DNA of 64,000 nucleotides from Trichopria drosophilae (Eukaryota; Arthropoda; Insecta; Hymenoptera; Diapriidae), in NCBI GenBank assembly GCA_030407085.1, contig CM059583.1, positions 25,146,001-25,210,000 on the forward strand, read 5' to 3'. Shown one piece after another: positions 37,337-50,525 of this stretch. The position numbers were made by a program, and so were the translations under genes. The stretch's first letter is position 1. Each line of letters opens with the position of its first letter. A model generated the notes under the pieces. It was not told the DNA's origin. It searched no databases and saw only the letters and a list, made by a program, of their open reading frames with translations.

Positions 37337-37620
37337 CCGCCTTACGGGGATGGAAAAAATCTTTCGGGGACGAAAAGACCCCCCACTCCCTGCGACCGTC
37401 AAGAGAAAACCGGTCATTGGTCAAGTTCAAAGATGTCGACGACGCTCTCCATTTTGCGGAAGAGTGTTTTTAGTTCAAATTTCGAAAACCCGCCATTTCC
37501 AAAATACACGCGGTTAAGTTATTTTTGGTGGACTCACGCGCATACGGGGGAACGGTCGACGAACTTGGCACGTGTCTTACTATAGTAAAACTTCTGCTTC
37601 TATTTAAAATAACTACAGGT
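37337..37620. other. GC-richer unique stretch beyond the palindrome
   Basis: This stretch is CpG-containing sequence, unlike the AT-rich DNA that follows, and similar in composition to the MEAK7 promoter region at 30528-30788. It may be the displaced upstream part of that promoter. No ORF. Confidence 0.3.
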
Positions 37621-40520
37621 TGTTGAACGGTCAACACCGATTGTTTATTTGCTGAAAATAACGAGAGCTTTTTATAAAAATGTCGGATTGGTCATGTTAC
37701 CGGTTCATTCTTTCCCGTACATTGGCTCTGGTGCGTGATGCAAGGGATGTACAATAGTTTCGTATCGAAGGTTTATTCAAGATTGCTGTGGATTTTCAAA
37801 AAGAAATGGTCCAACAATCCAAAAAATATACGAAAAATCTGTGTACGATTTAGTACGAAATAAGTCTGTTTCTTTCCCGCTCTTTCAGTTACGAATGCGA
37901 GATATTATACGCGATGCATAAACGCACATAACCTCAAAGAAACGAATAATTATCGAATGATTTGAACTCAAAACTCTAAAACAAAACATTTCTTCGAGAA
38001 TTATGAAATACGGAAAACAATATAAATAATTCTTCGATTAACTTGACAGAATTTAAAGCTATTCTGGAATTACAGGTCGTATAAAATAGTATGAATTCGA
38101 ATAAGAATCTCGGATAATCAATGCGCCACTAGAAAGAAACAGAATGCAAAATATCGATTCCCTAAACTTTTTAAGTGAATAAATGAGGTTATGTGCGTAA
38201 TTTTACACCAACAATCCGTATACGATTTAGTACGAAATACTTTCCCGCTTGTGGTACATTTACAGTGACGAGTGACGCGGCAACATTTCCTCATTATCTA
38301 GGTAATTTTGTATGTGATACACTTGTAAATGTTACTAGATTACTTTACAACAATTTTCATGAGAATTTTAATTTCCACCAACAGGCTTTAAGGAATCTAG
38401 TTACTTTTATGCAATATAAAATGTGCTCGAAATTACTAGAGAACTAGATCCATAAACAAAAAGGTTTAGGCACCATAAAATTACTTCGAAATTTGTTCAC
38501 AGTATACGTGGAACAATGGAAAAATAGATTAAGTTTAGGTATAGGAAGGTTAGGTTTTTTGTTGTTTCCACATTCGAATGAAATTCAACAAATTTTAATG
38601 TGAAATTAAACGATCTTTAATGTTTTCACACCAATGCTTTTCGTCATTTCAGTTTATCGGATGCCATGCTGCCGATTGAATATGAAATATTGAAGAAAAA
38701 TATTAATTGTTCATTCAAAGTGATAGGTTTTTTTTTATATAACTTGTAATTAATATGTTATTTCATACGATTTCATTTGGTTCTATTCAATACATTTGCA
38801 TTCCAACGTTATAATCTCAAAGTTAACGCTGCGCATTTATTAATTAAAAAACGCTTAATATCTCATTAAACGTTGGTTAATGTTATTCGAAAGAAAAAAG
38901 AAATTGTCAGCATGCACGTGGTAATTTTCTCACCTTTATGATGTAAGTATTCTGTTTGCGAGTTGTAATTTGACTAATTTTTATGTGTTTTCCTCACCAA
39001 TGGTAAAATTACCTCGTCAGGCTTGATTTTTACCAAAGTGTAGCGTGATAGAATTACAACGCGTTGTAAAATTCCTCACCTCCAAAGATAAGAATCCAAT
39101 GTTATATCTTCGGTAATATTATAACGCGTTGCATTTTTACCATATTCTACTTACAGATAAATACCAAACCTTATAAAATTTCTAACTTCACGTAGGAATG
39201 TTACAACGTTGGACGCTGCGCGCACATATTCGTTAAAAAACGCTTAATATCGCATTAAACTTTGGTAAATTTGATTCGAAAATGAAAACAAATTGAATGG
39301 AATTCAATAGGATAGAAAGTCAAATCTGCAATCTCTACGAATTCCAACGATTCCATGAGAATATTGATATACCTTATAGGTTTTCAGAATTGAATGGAAT
39401 TGCACTGAATAAAATTTTCCCTTTTAATTTCCATAAGTTCGTTCTAAGTTATACGGTCGGTTCTTTCAAGATGATGGAAGTTGGTCCAAAATTATAGCAC
39501 CTCACTACCCCCTCTTCCGTAACTTTATTTATATCTGCGAGAAGAGAGTGGCATAACTTTGGACGGTATAACTTAGGGCAGGGCTAACTGTAATTTTATA
39601 GTAAAATGGAGAAAATGAAAATACCAGCGAAAAACCTTGTAAATTTACAGTGATATATAAAGTTTTTTTTTCCTTTCAGTGTAAAATGTATTTGTATTAA
39701 CAAAATAATGCAACGAAATGTTTGTATTCGTCCATAAAAAAAAATCACATTTTTGTAATGTCTGAAAGAAAACAAATTGTTTGCTTATCAAAATATTAAA
39801 ATATCTTTGCGAATTCACTACTTTTCGAAGAGTTTCTTCGATGTATTTCTTTGTTATTGCAAATGATATTGCCACATCGAGATTTGAATCCCCCAGTATA
39901 TTTCTTTAACTTAAATAATAGTTACCAACTAATATGTTTTTCTAAATTTTTTGTATTCACCAAAATTCCAGTACATTTGTGCCTAGACTGCAATCCGACG
40001 CATAATTTTAGTAAACAAGAATCATCTCGCCCAGAAAATACTAAGGAATTTCAAAGTATGGAAAGTGTACAACTTAATGCGTCTTCTTCGATTTGCTTTA
40101 TAGATTGTCATACCGTTTTATTTACTTGTGTAAGTACTCGGCTATCTCTACGAATACTTGATTTTTTTTAAACTTGTACTACAGTATTCTTCTTCTACTA
40201 AGACAGCATCGTTTAAATAAAAAAAAGGGTAAAACTTCGGAAAGAATACGACATCGCAAAAATTTTCTTTATCGTATTCAAAATTAGGAGACATAAATAC
40301 ATAAAAATAGTATGGCGACATTTTTTTTTGCTATGTCGTAGTTTTTCCGAAAACTCTAAAATTATTGGATTGAGATTTTAGTCCCAAGGAGTAGAATATG
40401 GGGTAGGCCGGGTTCGACTACATTTGAGTTCTTCGGAGTCAAAATATACTCTAATGGCGTCAATAAACACGGAAAATGAGAAAGGCGACTGCATGAGACG
40501 GGAATAGTTACGGCTTTTTC
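37621..40520. other. intergenic AT-rich DNA
   Basis: No gene is supported. A short repeat, CGATTTAGTACGAAATA, occurs at about 37850 and 38225, inverted relative to a shared ATAACCTCA-type flank. A fragment at about 39440-39580 shares GGTCGGTTCTTTCAAGATGA-like sequence with the element at 48245. Otherwise featureless. Confidence 0.5.
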
Positions 40521-40997
40521 ATTTCAACTCGCTGTAACATAGTCAATTTTGAAGGTTTTGAAACGAATAAAAGAAGAAATTGTTCATGCCAGATTTCTGC
40601 ATCTAATAGTCAAATAACAAATTATATATCTCAATAAACAATAAAGTTATAAATTTTTTCTACGCAACTGCAAAATATACATTCAAGCTCTTCGTTTATC
40701 GAGCGAATTTCGAGTATCATAAAACTGTCAGCGAGAAAGTTGTTCGTAAAGATATGAATAATTTTTTCGGAAAGTTTCATCTTTATTGTTCTAATAATCA
40801 AAAAGTAATGAATGTTTAAAGTTTGTGGCAGCCGATGACCAACGCGTCATGTGCTTCGAGGCCCTGAATAACTTCATTGTTTATTGAGATATACAATTTG
40901 TTCTTTCTTCATTAGATGCAAAAAACTCTAACAAACAATTTCTTTTTTTATTCGTTTCAAAATTCTCAGAAGTGAATAAGTTATAGCGAATTGAAAT
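40521..40997. mobile_element. inverted-repeat element (about 475 bp)
   Basis: The ends are ATTTCAACTCGCTGTAAC and GTTATAGCGAATTGAAAT. The arms extend inward: GAAACGAATAAAAGAAGAAA pairs with TTTCTTTTTTTATTCGTTTC, and the ATATCTCAATAAACAAT block is also paired. It abuts the ACGTCC element. No coding. Confidence 0.65.
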
Positions 40998-41626
40998 AAA
41001 ACATATGTTTGTCGGCCGGCCTCGTACCCAATCAGCACATGTACGTCCATTGGACGTCCAATGTACGTACGCTATGTCCAGAACGAACTTCCACTGGACG
41101 TCCATATTGCACATTTGGGACGTCCATTGTACGTCCATGGTACGTCCAGAGGAGAGAGAGGTGTACATCCAATGGACGTCCAGGCGTGTACGTACTCTGG
41201 GTGAAATTTGGACGTACTATGGACGAAGTGTGGCCATTAAATGGACGAAATAAGTGGTATAAGGACGTCCAAAAGGCCTACGGCTATGTACGGAATGTGG
41301 ACTAAACATGGACGTACCGTGGATAAAATATAGCCCAGTGGACACTGGACCAAGAGTGGACGTTCCATGGACCATAACGGACGAAATACGTAACATATCA
41401 AGTCCATTCGACGTCCAATATACGTTCAGTATTCTATGGACTAATAACGTCCAAATTATTTTACGTTCAATATTGTAACGTTCCGCACGAAATATGGCCG
41501 TTCAGTGGTCCGAAAATGGACTTTAAGCGAACAAAATATACGTAACGTATGTCCACTTCTGCGCTACGGGCCTCCAACGATACACGCCAACAAATGCCAC
41601 CGAAATTATCGAATTTCATTAATTTA

Positions 41627-41668
41627 CGTAAAAACGTAAAAACGTAAAAACGTAAAAACGTAAAAACG
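41627..41668. repeat. CGTAAAAA tandem repeat (five 8-bp units)
   Basis: Five perfect head-to-tail copies lie inside the ACGTCC element. Confidence 0.9.
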
Positions 41669-41798
41669 CAAGGAGTACCGCGTGTAAAGGAGCCCAAAAA
41701 GACAAAGGAGTTATTCACATCACACCAGCGCGTCGCGTCGTCGTGGCGGCCATCTTGTGCGCGCAGCGCCGCATCTTCTTGGAAAAATGGAGGTGCCG

Positions 41799-42080
41799 CG
41801 GACGTCCACTTATGTACGTACACTGAACTTCCACGTATGTATGTACACTGGACGACCATTATTCGTCCATAAAAATGCAAGCCCGAATGGTCGAAAAATG
41901 GAAGCACGGTTGACGTCCACATAAGTGCGTACACTGGACGTCCAAGTATGTACGTACACTGGGCGTCCATTATTCGTCCATAAACATGCAGATCCGAATG
42001 GTCGAAAAATTGACGTACCGTGGACGTCCACATAAGTATGTACACTGGACGTCCAAGTATGTACGTACATAGGACATACG
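41799..42080. repeat. tandem repeat of about 112 bp, 2.5 copies
   Basis: Units starting at about 41799, 41911 and 42024 share GACGTCCACATAAGT, then CGTCCATTATTCGTCCATAA, then CCGAATGGTCGAAAAAT. Divergence is low. Confidence 0.8.
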
Positions 42081-42277
42081 ATATACGTCCATACATTTAT
42101 GGACCTAATTTGGACGTAATATGGCCGTCCGTTGGATGTTCAGAGATGGACGTACATATAACGTCCGGAGATGTACCTACATTGGACGTCCATTTACGTC
42201 CATTTTTTGTCCTGGACGTATGGACGTAACATGGACGAAATATGTACGTTCACTGGACGTCCAGTGCTGACTGGGTA

Positions 42278-43911
42278 GTAACCATTTTTCGATGGAGCAA
42301 AAGTGACTCCAAGAGAGTAAAATCGAAGCCTATAGGAGTGAAATTTAAGGATTACTCTCTCTTGGACTCCGCAATTGAATCCAATAATTTTAGAGTGAAG
42401 GTTTACCGCAAAAAAAAATATGCAGGACATATTTCCAACCTATTTTTTTCTCTCCGCATTACGAACAGGATAATTGGATTCTGCGATCAAGTATATTCAA
42501 GACGCCATCTTGGAAAACTCGAAGAAAACACGATTTTTCCATTTTTGTTGTAATTATTAAATAAATACGCTTTAAACCAAAAAATATAATAGAAAACATC
42601 ACATTCTTTACAACAAATGTTTAATGTCTTTTTCTCTTAGCATTAATGGTAATAAGCCATTAACTGATGGAGAAAGTCATGGTATAACTAAATGGAGGAA
42701 GTATAATCGGTTTGGCGCGTCAAGCTTTGGCAACAGTGGGTAAGCCCTTATAGCTGAAGAACGAAATATTGGTTTGGCGCGTCGTGTTCCGGTCTATAGT
42801 TTTCGTGTTATACTCAACTTCGTCTTGCATTTAAGGACTTACTATTAAGGTTCAGAAGAAAATCTATATGCCTTTTCTGTCGAGAATCTAATGCTCTTTA
42901 TTTTTGTTTTGAAACATATTTTCGTCTGCTCCCTGTTTTCCGAAATAAATGCAAACACGAATTTGTTTCCTAGGAGAGGTAGCCATTTTTCTATTCTACC
43001 TGCATTTTTAGACGCATCCTTCCTCTCAATTTTGACACTTCCCTCTGACGCAAGGTATAGGAATGCGATGGACTATGTTCATTCTCGCAGGCTAAGTGGG
43101 GACGAGAAAACACAGGAGAAGGATTGAAAATATTACAAATCTGCAGGAGATAAGTCACTCGACCTTTAAGGATGTTAATCCACTCGTTCAATTCATGCAC
43201 ACATTTATTTTTCTTCTTTTTTTTTTAGACGACAGTTATGAATTAATTTTATTGTCGCCACATGGAGAGAAATGTATGTTCAGAGTTAATATTTGTATTC
43301 TATCATTTGTAATACATGTATCATTTAATTGTTGCAAATATTACGTATAGTAAACTTTAACATAAATTTCTCTCTGTGAGAATAAAGATTTTGACCCCAT
43401 GAATTATATAAGTAATGCAAGAAAATAAAAAAAGTTTTTCTAACTAAACCAGAAATTGAGACTCCAGCGGGCTGGAAAAAATATCGTGGTTATTTGTACA
43501 AAAATCGTTAATGAACTAAGTTGATTAATTCACGTAGGAGAAGTTTATCAGCGCTTTATAAAAACAGGTCATTTATCTCAAAGAAGAAATTTTATCCGAC
43601 TGCGAGCACTTTTCAAAATCGGCGAGAAATTGAAAAATACGAAGGAAAACCACCATAGAAATAAAGAAAACGTAACAATTTATTTATTTTCGAAACTGAA
43701 CCTAAGATCCATTCGACATGTTTATTGAAGCAACTATTAATAGCTTCATGTATTGAGTTGAAATCGATTTTTTGCTTAATCTAATGAATTTTCCGCTGTT
43801 GACGTGATAAACAATAACAAAAGACGTTAAGTCAACATAAACAACGATTGTTATATAGTTTCGCAACAAACACATTTATTAAATGAAACAAAAAACAAAT
43901 AGGGTAAACGG
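42278..43911. other. intergenic DNA
   Basis: No gene is supported. Short open frames at 42891-43127 and 43096-43350 lack splice context and protein-like composition. Confidence 0.45.
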
Positions 43912-44099
43912 TACAGTAGTCGGCCACCTTCAATTTTTGGTCGTTAATGTTAAAATTTTTTGGGTAAATTTATATCTCGTCATAGTACTTACCCCATACT
44001 CTGACGACATATAAATATCACCCAAAAATTTTAACATTATTACTAAAACTGGAAGGTGGCCGACTACTGTCGGGTGGCCGACTACTGTACCGTTTACCC
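43912..44099. mobile_element. hairpin MITE (188 bp), TA-flanked
   Basis: The ends are GGGTAAACGGTACAGTAGTC and GACTACTGTACCGTTTACCC. TA is at 43910-43911 and 44100-44101. GGTGGCCGACTACTG occurs twice at the right end. The inner arms also pair (AAAATTTTTTGGGTAAATTTATAT). Confidence 0.85.
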
Positions 44100-44101
44100 T
44101 A

Positions 44102-46637
44102 ATTCCGAACCATTTTTTCGAGATATTTAAAAAGAATTTAGTACAAAAATGTTGATAAAATGCAAATTTAAATTACAATATATAGTAACAAAACTACACA
44201 GACACGATATATGTGTACTGTTAAAAATTACATTAAATTTAATGAGTTTGTAACTAAAATGTATCGTAATGTGCAGGAACATAAGTCTTAGAGTAATTTT
44301 GTATTATGTTTCATGCATTAAACTTCAATACAGTTTAAGAATGTACATTACAAGTGCATGTACATGATTTTTAACGACTTTTGCTAATATTCGAGTATAT
44401 GTGCATGAAATTTCAAATGCATAAAAAATGATTTGCCAGATGTATGTACAAGAGACCCTCCTTATTTTATAAACTAGACAATAACTAGAGACACAAGGCA
44501 TCAAATCAGTATTTTGTTACAAAATTCTCTACATGGATACAATTAAATGAATTAAAACTACACACAGATTTGTCAAAAAATCCTACTTAATAACTATTTG
44601 GCAAATTTATTCAAAATATGTATGAAATAAATGGGGATTAAAGAAGAGCGCATATCAAATGCCGCAATCCTTAACCTATGTTGTTTACGTTTCACGGTTG
44701 TTATACTTTTCATCAACCGCGGTTCTTGGAAACATTGTACCTTGCTATTAAACTAGAAGACAATAATCAGTATCTCGCGAATATTCGCCTGGTGTGGATC
44801 GCCCGTCTGCATTATGTACATTTGGAAATAAGATCACTTTCCCATCCGTTTATAATTATATTGTTTTCTGCCGCTAGTGTCCATAGAGTTGGATTAATTT
44901 ATCTTAAGCATTTCAGGAAAATTGTGAAGAAAACCCATGTGTTTGTGATGAGAATATAAACTCCTACGAAGTAACTGATGAAAATATTAACGAAAATAAT
45001 AACAATAGCAGTGACAATGACGATGAGGATGATGATAATGACGATGATTATGATAAGGCTTATCTTTATACTCATATTAAAGCTGCTGAAAGAAGTTCAA
45101 TCTTTTTCCTAATAATAGTTACGCTCAAAAAACGTCTATTCCAAAACTACAAAAAATTGATCCAAACTAAACGGAAAGTGCATAAAAAGTGCCCAAACAA
45201 TTTTTACGTTATCGTAACAAAACATCTACATATTACGTGAATTAACATCTATGAACTAGACAAAAAAATATTTAGGGTGTTCGGACAGCGCAGGAACTGT
45301 ACAGATTTTATTTAAAAAAGGCGTTAAAAACCAATCCTTGATTTTGTTGCATTTTGTATGGAAAACTGGCGACATTTTATTATTCATAAACTGGCCAGTA
45401 CGCAAGTTTATGTGCCAAAAATTGATAAATATTTAGACTGAATGTCTACCTGGGCTACTGTAGATTAAATTAATTTTTACAGTGAATTTTCTCCTAGGTG
45501 GCATGGATCCATTTTTTTAGTTATACATGTTAAACTCTATGGAGAATGACATGAATTTAAGTTATATACGTGACATTTTGTGTGTACATTAAATTTAAGG
45601 TCTGACTGGAATGGAAAAGTGCTTACAGCACATGTTCATTAAATTCTAATGTGTTTCCATTTAAGAGTGTAATCAAGAGGGTGGAAAATTTGAGACCTAC
45701 TACACCATACCTTGAATCGAAGAAAAATCAAAACACTTTTCTAAAAAAGTCATTTGAGGTCTATTAAACTTGAAAGCTATTTGTATAACTCGCTGAAGCT
45801 CACAACGAATTTTCTGACTTTATAACATTCGAAAGTAATAATAAATAATAACAATAATGTTTATTTAGGTACTATTTTACATTTTAATTACATATGAAGG
45901 GAAACTCTCTTAAAAGAAACAAAAGAACACAAAGTAAAAATTGACTTGCGACCTGAAATACCGACACGAGTCGGATGGCTTAGTAACACTGATAAGTATA
46001 ACAGTGGAGCGTGAATGTAATTAAGTTTAATTTAAATTATATTGTGTTGCATAGAATCAACAAAAATTACATATAATTTAATTATAAATGAGTTATAAGC
46101 GTTGTATGGGAATGAAGCGAGTTCCAAGTACTTGATGATTGATAATATCTTATTTGAATAATGTCATTATGCGCAGCAATGGATTTATTTGATTACACTT
46201 TACATTGTGCATATTTTTCAACGATTATAATTCTGTCCCTGGATTGAAAGAAAAATCCATGGCTAACAATATTTTCTACAGTCGAAAATATGAGCTCATT
46301 ATCTTTCAGAAAACTGGTGACTAGGTTGTCCTTAGTAAACTGAAGACTTCAAAATATCAACACGTATGTTTCAAATACTTGAAACACAAAGATCACATCA
46401 TATACATGTATAAGATTTGGCGAGAATCCATAACGAAGCTCAAAAGCTTTACGAACTCACCTTTGTCGCTGTAAATCACTCGCTAATTTATTTGTCATTA
46501 CTTAGTAGAAAGTGAAATGTGATTCCGGTCCTATTAAGAATTCTACTTCTATTAACTTCGAAAATACCATTTCAGGAAAATAAATATATTATAAGCGTGG
46601 AGGCTGAAAACGAAGACATTAATATATTTTGATATGC
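44102..46637. other. intergenic AT-rich DNA with one acidic open frame
   Basis: The only item of note is an open stretch at 44919-45239 (separate entry). Otherwise simple AT-rich sequence. Confidence 0.4.
44919..45239 (+). other. possible exon or relic: acidic, Asn/Asp-rich open frame
   Basis: After an acceptor-like TTAAGCATTTCAG, a frame of 107 codons (including the TGA) runs ENCEENPCVCDENINSYEVT, then ENNNNSSDNDDEDDDNDDDY, then KAYLYTHIKAAERSS and a Lys-rich end before TGA. The acidic run resembles the N-terminal regions of some transposases, but I cannot identify it. It is not joined to any other exon I can find. Confidence 0.2.
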
Positions 46638-46641
46638 TTAA

Positions 46642-47000
46642 GGGGGTTCAAAGTGGTCGGCCGCGTCGCCGGTAGGAAATTTCACTAAAAAAAGTAAATT
46701 AAAGATGACTGATTAAATTTTCAAAATTTGGGCTCTGTAAAGGGAATTCTAATTATTGTAGACAATAAAATACCAAAGAGATTAATTCAGAACTGACCGA
46801 GACATTTCGGAAATAAATAAAAATCACTTATTTCCGAAAATCCTCGGTCAGTTCTGAATTAATTTCTTTGCTATTTTGCAGGATACCGTCTATAGTAATT
46901 AGAATCATCCCTACAGAGTCCAAATTTGTAAAAATCTATTCAGTCATTGTTTATTTACGATTTTTAGTGAAAATGATCGGTGGAGCACTTTAAAAGACCC
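46642..47000. mobile_element. TTAA-flanked hairpin element (359 bp)
   Basis: TTAA is at 46638-46641 and 47001-47004. The ends are GGGGGTTCAAAGTGGTCGG and GGAGCACTTTAAAAGACCC. The arms meet near 46805 (AATTCAGAACTGACCGAG against CTCGGTCAGTTCTGAATT). The direct repeats at 33503 and 34855 share its CTCGGTCAGTTCT core. Confidence 0.82.
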
Positions 47001-47004
47001 TTAA

Positions 47005-48244
47005 GAATTTCTTTCCTTTTCATTTTACATTTATTAAGTTAGCCCATAACCTATTTTCGCAAAAATTATTTGTCGTAAAACACTTATATTGTGTTGTTGA
47101 TACTTGATCGATATTCAATATTGAAATTGACAAAAATTGGATAATCATAAAGTAGTTGCCATTTTTCGAAAAAAATATAAAATCGTGTGATGTAGAAAGA
47201 AACGTTTTTTTCCAAAAACGTACTTTATAATCAAAATATTTGCTCGACCATTATTAATTTCCTGCATCATATAAAGTTATGAAAAAAAATCTATTAAATT
47301 TATGAAAGATATAAGAAAAATACAAATTTGAGTGAATCCTGACAAAAGATTATTGAATATTTCTTCTCAGGTATAATTTACAATTTATCACAGTTATTAA
47401 AATGGCGAACCCAATATGGCGACCATAACAAAAAACATTGATTTTTGTGATTTTCAATATCCGCATGGTATTTGGGTCGCTGAAAATGAATTTGTGGTCA
47501 GATTTTCAAAATTCGATACGGCGGCTTCAAAATGATGATCAGCATGACTCAAAATTCACGCAAATGAAATCTATTTCATCATAATCAAGTTCTCAGGAAA
47601 AAGCATCTCTTATAATTCATGTAAATACGGCTGCTTCTTTTATTTGTTTATTTTGTAAAGTATATAATTATCAAAATGCGGGATTGCAATTATTAATTAT
47701 TAGAAAATAAAGTGCGTTAAGTTACAAGTAAACTACAGAAACATATGTAACATCTCTTCTATTGACATTTGTATAGCTACCACTTCAAGGATATATGAAC
47801 TTGATTCAAGTAATTCAATTTCAAGTAAATATACTCCGTTAAAAGAAGTACATTTTTTTAGTGTGTCAAAAATATATCAAAAATAATACCTTTTCAAATC
47901 TGTGAGAAATCCTAAAAATTTGTCAGTTCACTAGTGCGAGAAAAAAAACACCTCAGTCCTGACAGTTTCACTAGTGTGAGGTTCTATTCTTCAAATTCAA
48001 GCAAACATGTGCTGTGATTGGAGGAAATTTAATTAGAAAGATTGAAATAATATTGCAAAGTTAACATCTGTGTTTGCTCGTTTAAGACACATATCCCATA
48101 TTTATTAAATATAAATCGAGCCAATACCTTTTTATATCCTTTATATGATTTTTCTCAGCCAAGATGAGTATTTGTGAACATTAATATGATGAAAGTTCGT
48201 CCTCCAAGACCCACAATGTTAGAAATGTTTTGAGAATTCTGATA
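47005..48244. other. intergenic DNA with a dispersed repeat fragment
   Basis: About 47400-47530 contains the dispersed ATGGCGAAC / TGGGTCGCTGAAAAT repeat seen elsewhere in the window. No gene. Confidence 0.45.
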
Positions 48245-48548
48245 CAGTAGTCCCCGCCTTAAGCTATACCTCCCAAAGTTGTATGTCTATTGTAAGTTAT
48301 ACGTTTGTCTGGTCCAAAGTTATACCAGTTTCTTCCTCTCCTTCCCCCACCCATTGCACGGATATTTATTTTATTCTATTTAATTTATTTATTTATTTAT
48401 TTACTTAAAGAATGAACCTGGGTCGACAGGGTAAAAACCCAAGGGATATAAACAAAGTCACGGAAGTGGGGATAGTGAGGGCTATAACTTTGGACAAACT
48501 CTCGTCATTTTGAAAGAACCGACCGTATCTTAGGGCGGTGGGTATATT
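48245..48548. mobile_element. inverted-repeat element (about 300 bp)
   Basis: The ends CAGTAGTCCCCGCCTTAAGC and TATCTTAGGGCGGTGGGTAT pair imperfectly, probably TA-flanked. The interior has a TTTA run (48380-48405) and the GGGCTATAACTTTGGAC motif that recurs near 39540. Confidence 0.6.
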
Positions 48549-50525
48549 ACTTTTATTATCGGATCAAGAGAATATTATTAAAACCTGTAACAGACAGAGA
48601 AGTTATGCAAGAGTATAAAAAAATTACGAAATTTGTGTCAGAAATATGAATCAGCGAGTAAAGGTGAAGTTAGTTGGCATCTTTAGAGGGTGCCCGTGAT
48701 TCTTACTGTAGAAGTTATAATCTTGGAATTTGATTCAATAATAAGGGATTCCATGAAGTACTTGATATCCGAAGAGCATAAAATCATTATGACTGATACG
48801 TACAATGACAATATATGAATAATATTTTATTATATGTTGGAAATTTATGTTCCAGTGTTGGTTCAGTAAATTTGATATGTATTATATAATTTATTTATGT
48901 AATTCACAACACAAAAACTTAAATTACTAAGCATTTACGTACATAACTACTTCAAACGTGTTGATAAATTATAGTACTCTACATGATTGTTGCGAGTAAC
49001 ATGCCACAGAGTGTTTCCGAAAGGAATTTTCCTACTGTAAAAGCTGGCGATGGCAGAATTTTCCTATCCCGTCGCATTTTCTGGAAAGTGAAGGTAAGTG
49101 TGACAACATGTGCGTTTTTGTGGGACTATTTCCGTTGACTTTGGACAGTCGTAACATCATTTCTGAAGTATTGTTTTGTGCTGGAAACGATGGCGTGTTA
49201 AATGTGTTAAATGTATGTTTTTTGCCATATTTCGAATTTATGTGGTAAAAGAAAATTGACACGGACGAGTTTTCCGGATATCGAGGGTTTTTGTGGTCGC
49301 TGATTACGAGTATGCAATCAGATTTTTAAAATTCAAAATTGCGGATAAAATACTTAATATTTAAATATTGGTAGTTGGCACAGAAGAAACTAGTTTAATA
49401 ATTTAATTAACGAATTGAATTAAATAATCAATAAACACGGCAGTTCTTTTTTCCACTGTTCCCATGCTTGTTTCCATCCCAGTAATAGGAAATGGATTCG
49501 GAGAGATTGGTATATGAATTCTACTTTTTTGGAATACGAGGCATTCATCTTTATTTCTATTTGCAAAAATCATTCTTACATAATCAAAAGGTATTTAAAT
49601 TTGCTACATTTTGTGCTGTCCCGTTTATTTACATAGTCGAATACTTCCAAAATGTAGCTATATTAGCTAAATTCAACGCCTTATCCGTATAAAATTCAAT
49701 TACAGTACTTAAGATTAGGTGATTATTTCATTGGCAACTTGAATATTTGCATAATACCGAATATATAAGAGTAAAAAAATACCGGCTACGTGTGAATATT
49801 GCCGATTTATTGCCTTTAAAAATAGATTTTTTCACATATTTAAAAAAAACGAAGTCATCTGTAAAATAAACAATAATAATGTCGTTGGAAAAATTATATT
49901 ATACACTTTTTTACTACTTCATAGAGCTGTCTAAACGACCTCGAAGTTTAAAATAAGCTACATATAAACGAATTGTAAATATTGTCATTGATGAAATGGC
50001 ACTTTTTGGATCAATCGTCAAAAAACCGGATATTTTTTCGCTTATTTCGACGTAGCTCTGCTTCTATGAGGCTTACGTAAAAAACGCTCTGAACCAAAGT
50101 TGAAGCTTACAAAATTTCCTAAAAAACAGTATTTTTGTCATATAATACCTATATTTCAATGATGAGCTACAACCGTCCGACTGAAGTATGTAAATAATTA
50201 TTAAAAATCATAAATAAATTTTTTTTTTTGAAAAGTAAAGTATGAAGCTCAATCTGTATACTCTTAAGTTTCATTTTCCATAATTATAGATTTTCCGAGG
50301 TGATATTATTCGAGAAATCGTAGAATGTCCCTTTCGCCGCGTGGCACCACCAACCGTTGGGAGTGCCCAGGTAGCTGAAATTCCGGTATTTGTTGGCAAC
50401 TGCGCAATTCTGGGGCCCTTATCGATGATCCGGCAACATTGCATGTTATTGTACGATGCATCTTCGTGTGCAACACGCGTTTCCGTGTAACGGAATTTTT
50501 ACGGCAATCTCTGTAAGTCGTCAAA
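48549..50525. other. intergenic AT-rich DNA
   Basis: A degraded dispersed repeat lies at about 49280-49340. The last 200 bp (50315-50525) are less AT-rich and may be the upstream part of the decayed ORF that follows. No gene. Confidence 0.4.

Larger units (their letters stand above)
41027..42275. mobile_element. ACGTCC-repeat element (1249 bp) with TA duplications
   Basis: The terminal repeats are CCCAATCAGCACATGTACGT and its counterpart ending GTGCTGACTGGG, flanked by TA at 41025-41026 and 42276-42277. The whole interior is crowded with palindromic TGGACGTCCA and GTACGTCC motifs. Open frames across it (up to 209 codons) are by-products of the repeats. It is non-autonomous, and the motif crowding suggests many subterminal protein-binding sites. 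Confidence 0.8.

Noticed and set aside
41467..42096. 209-codon open frame on the minus strand and overlapping frames in all directions
   Set aside because: Produced by the tandem and palindromic ACGTCC repeats; the translation is itself repetitive and resembles no protein.
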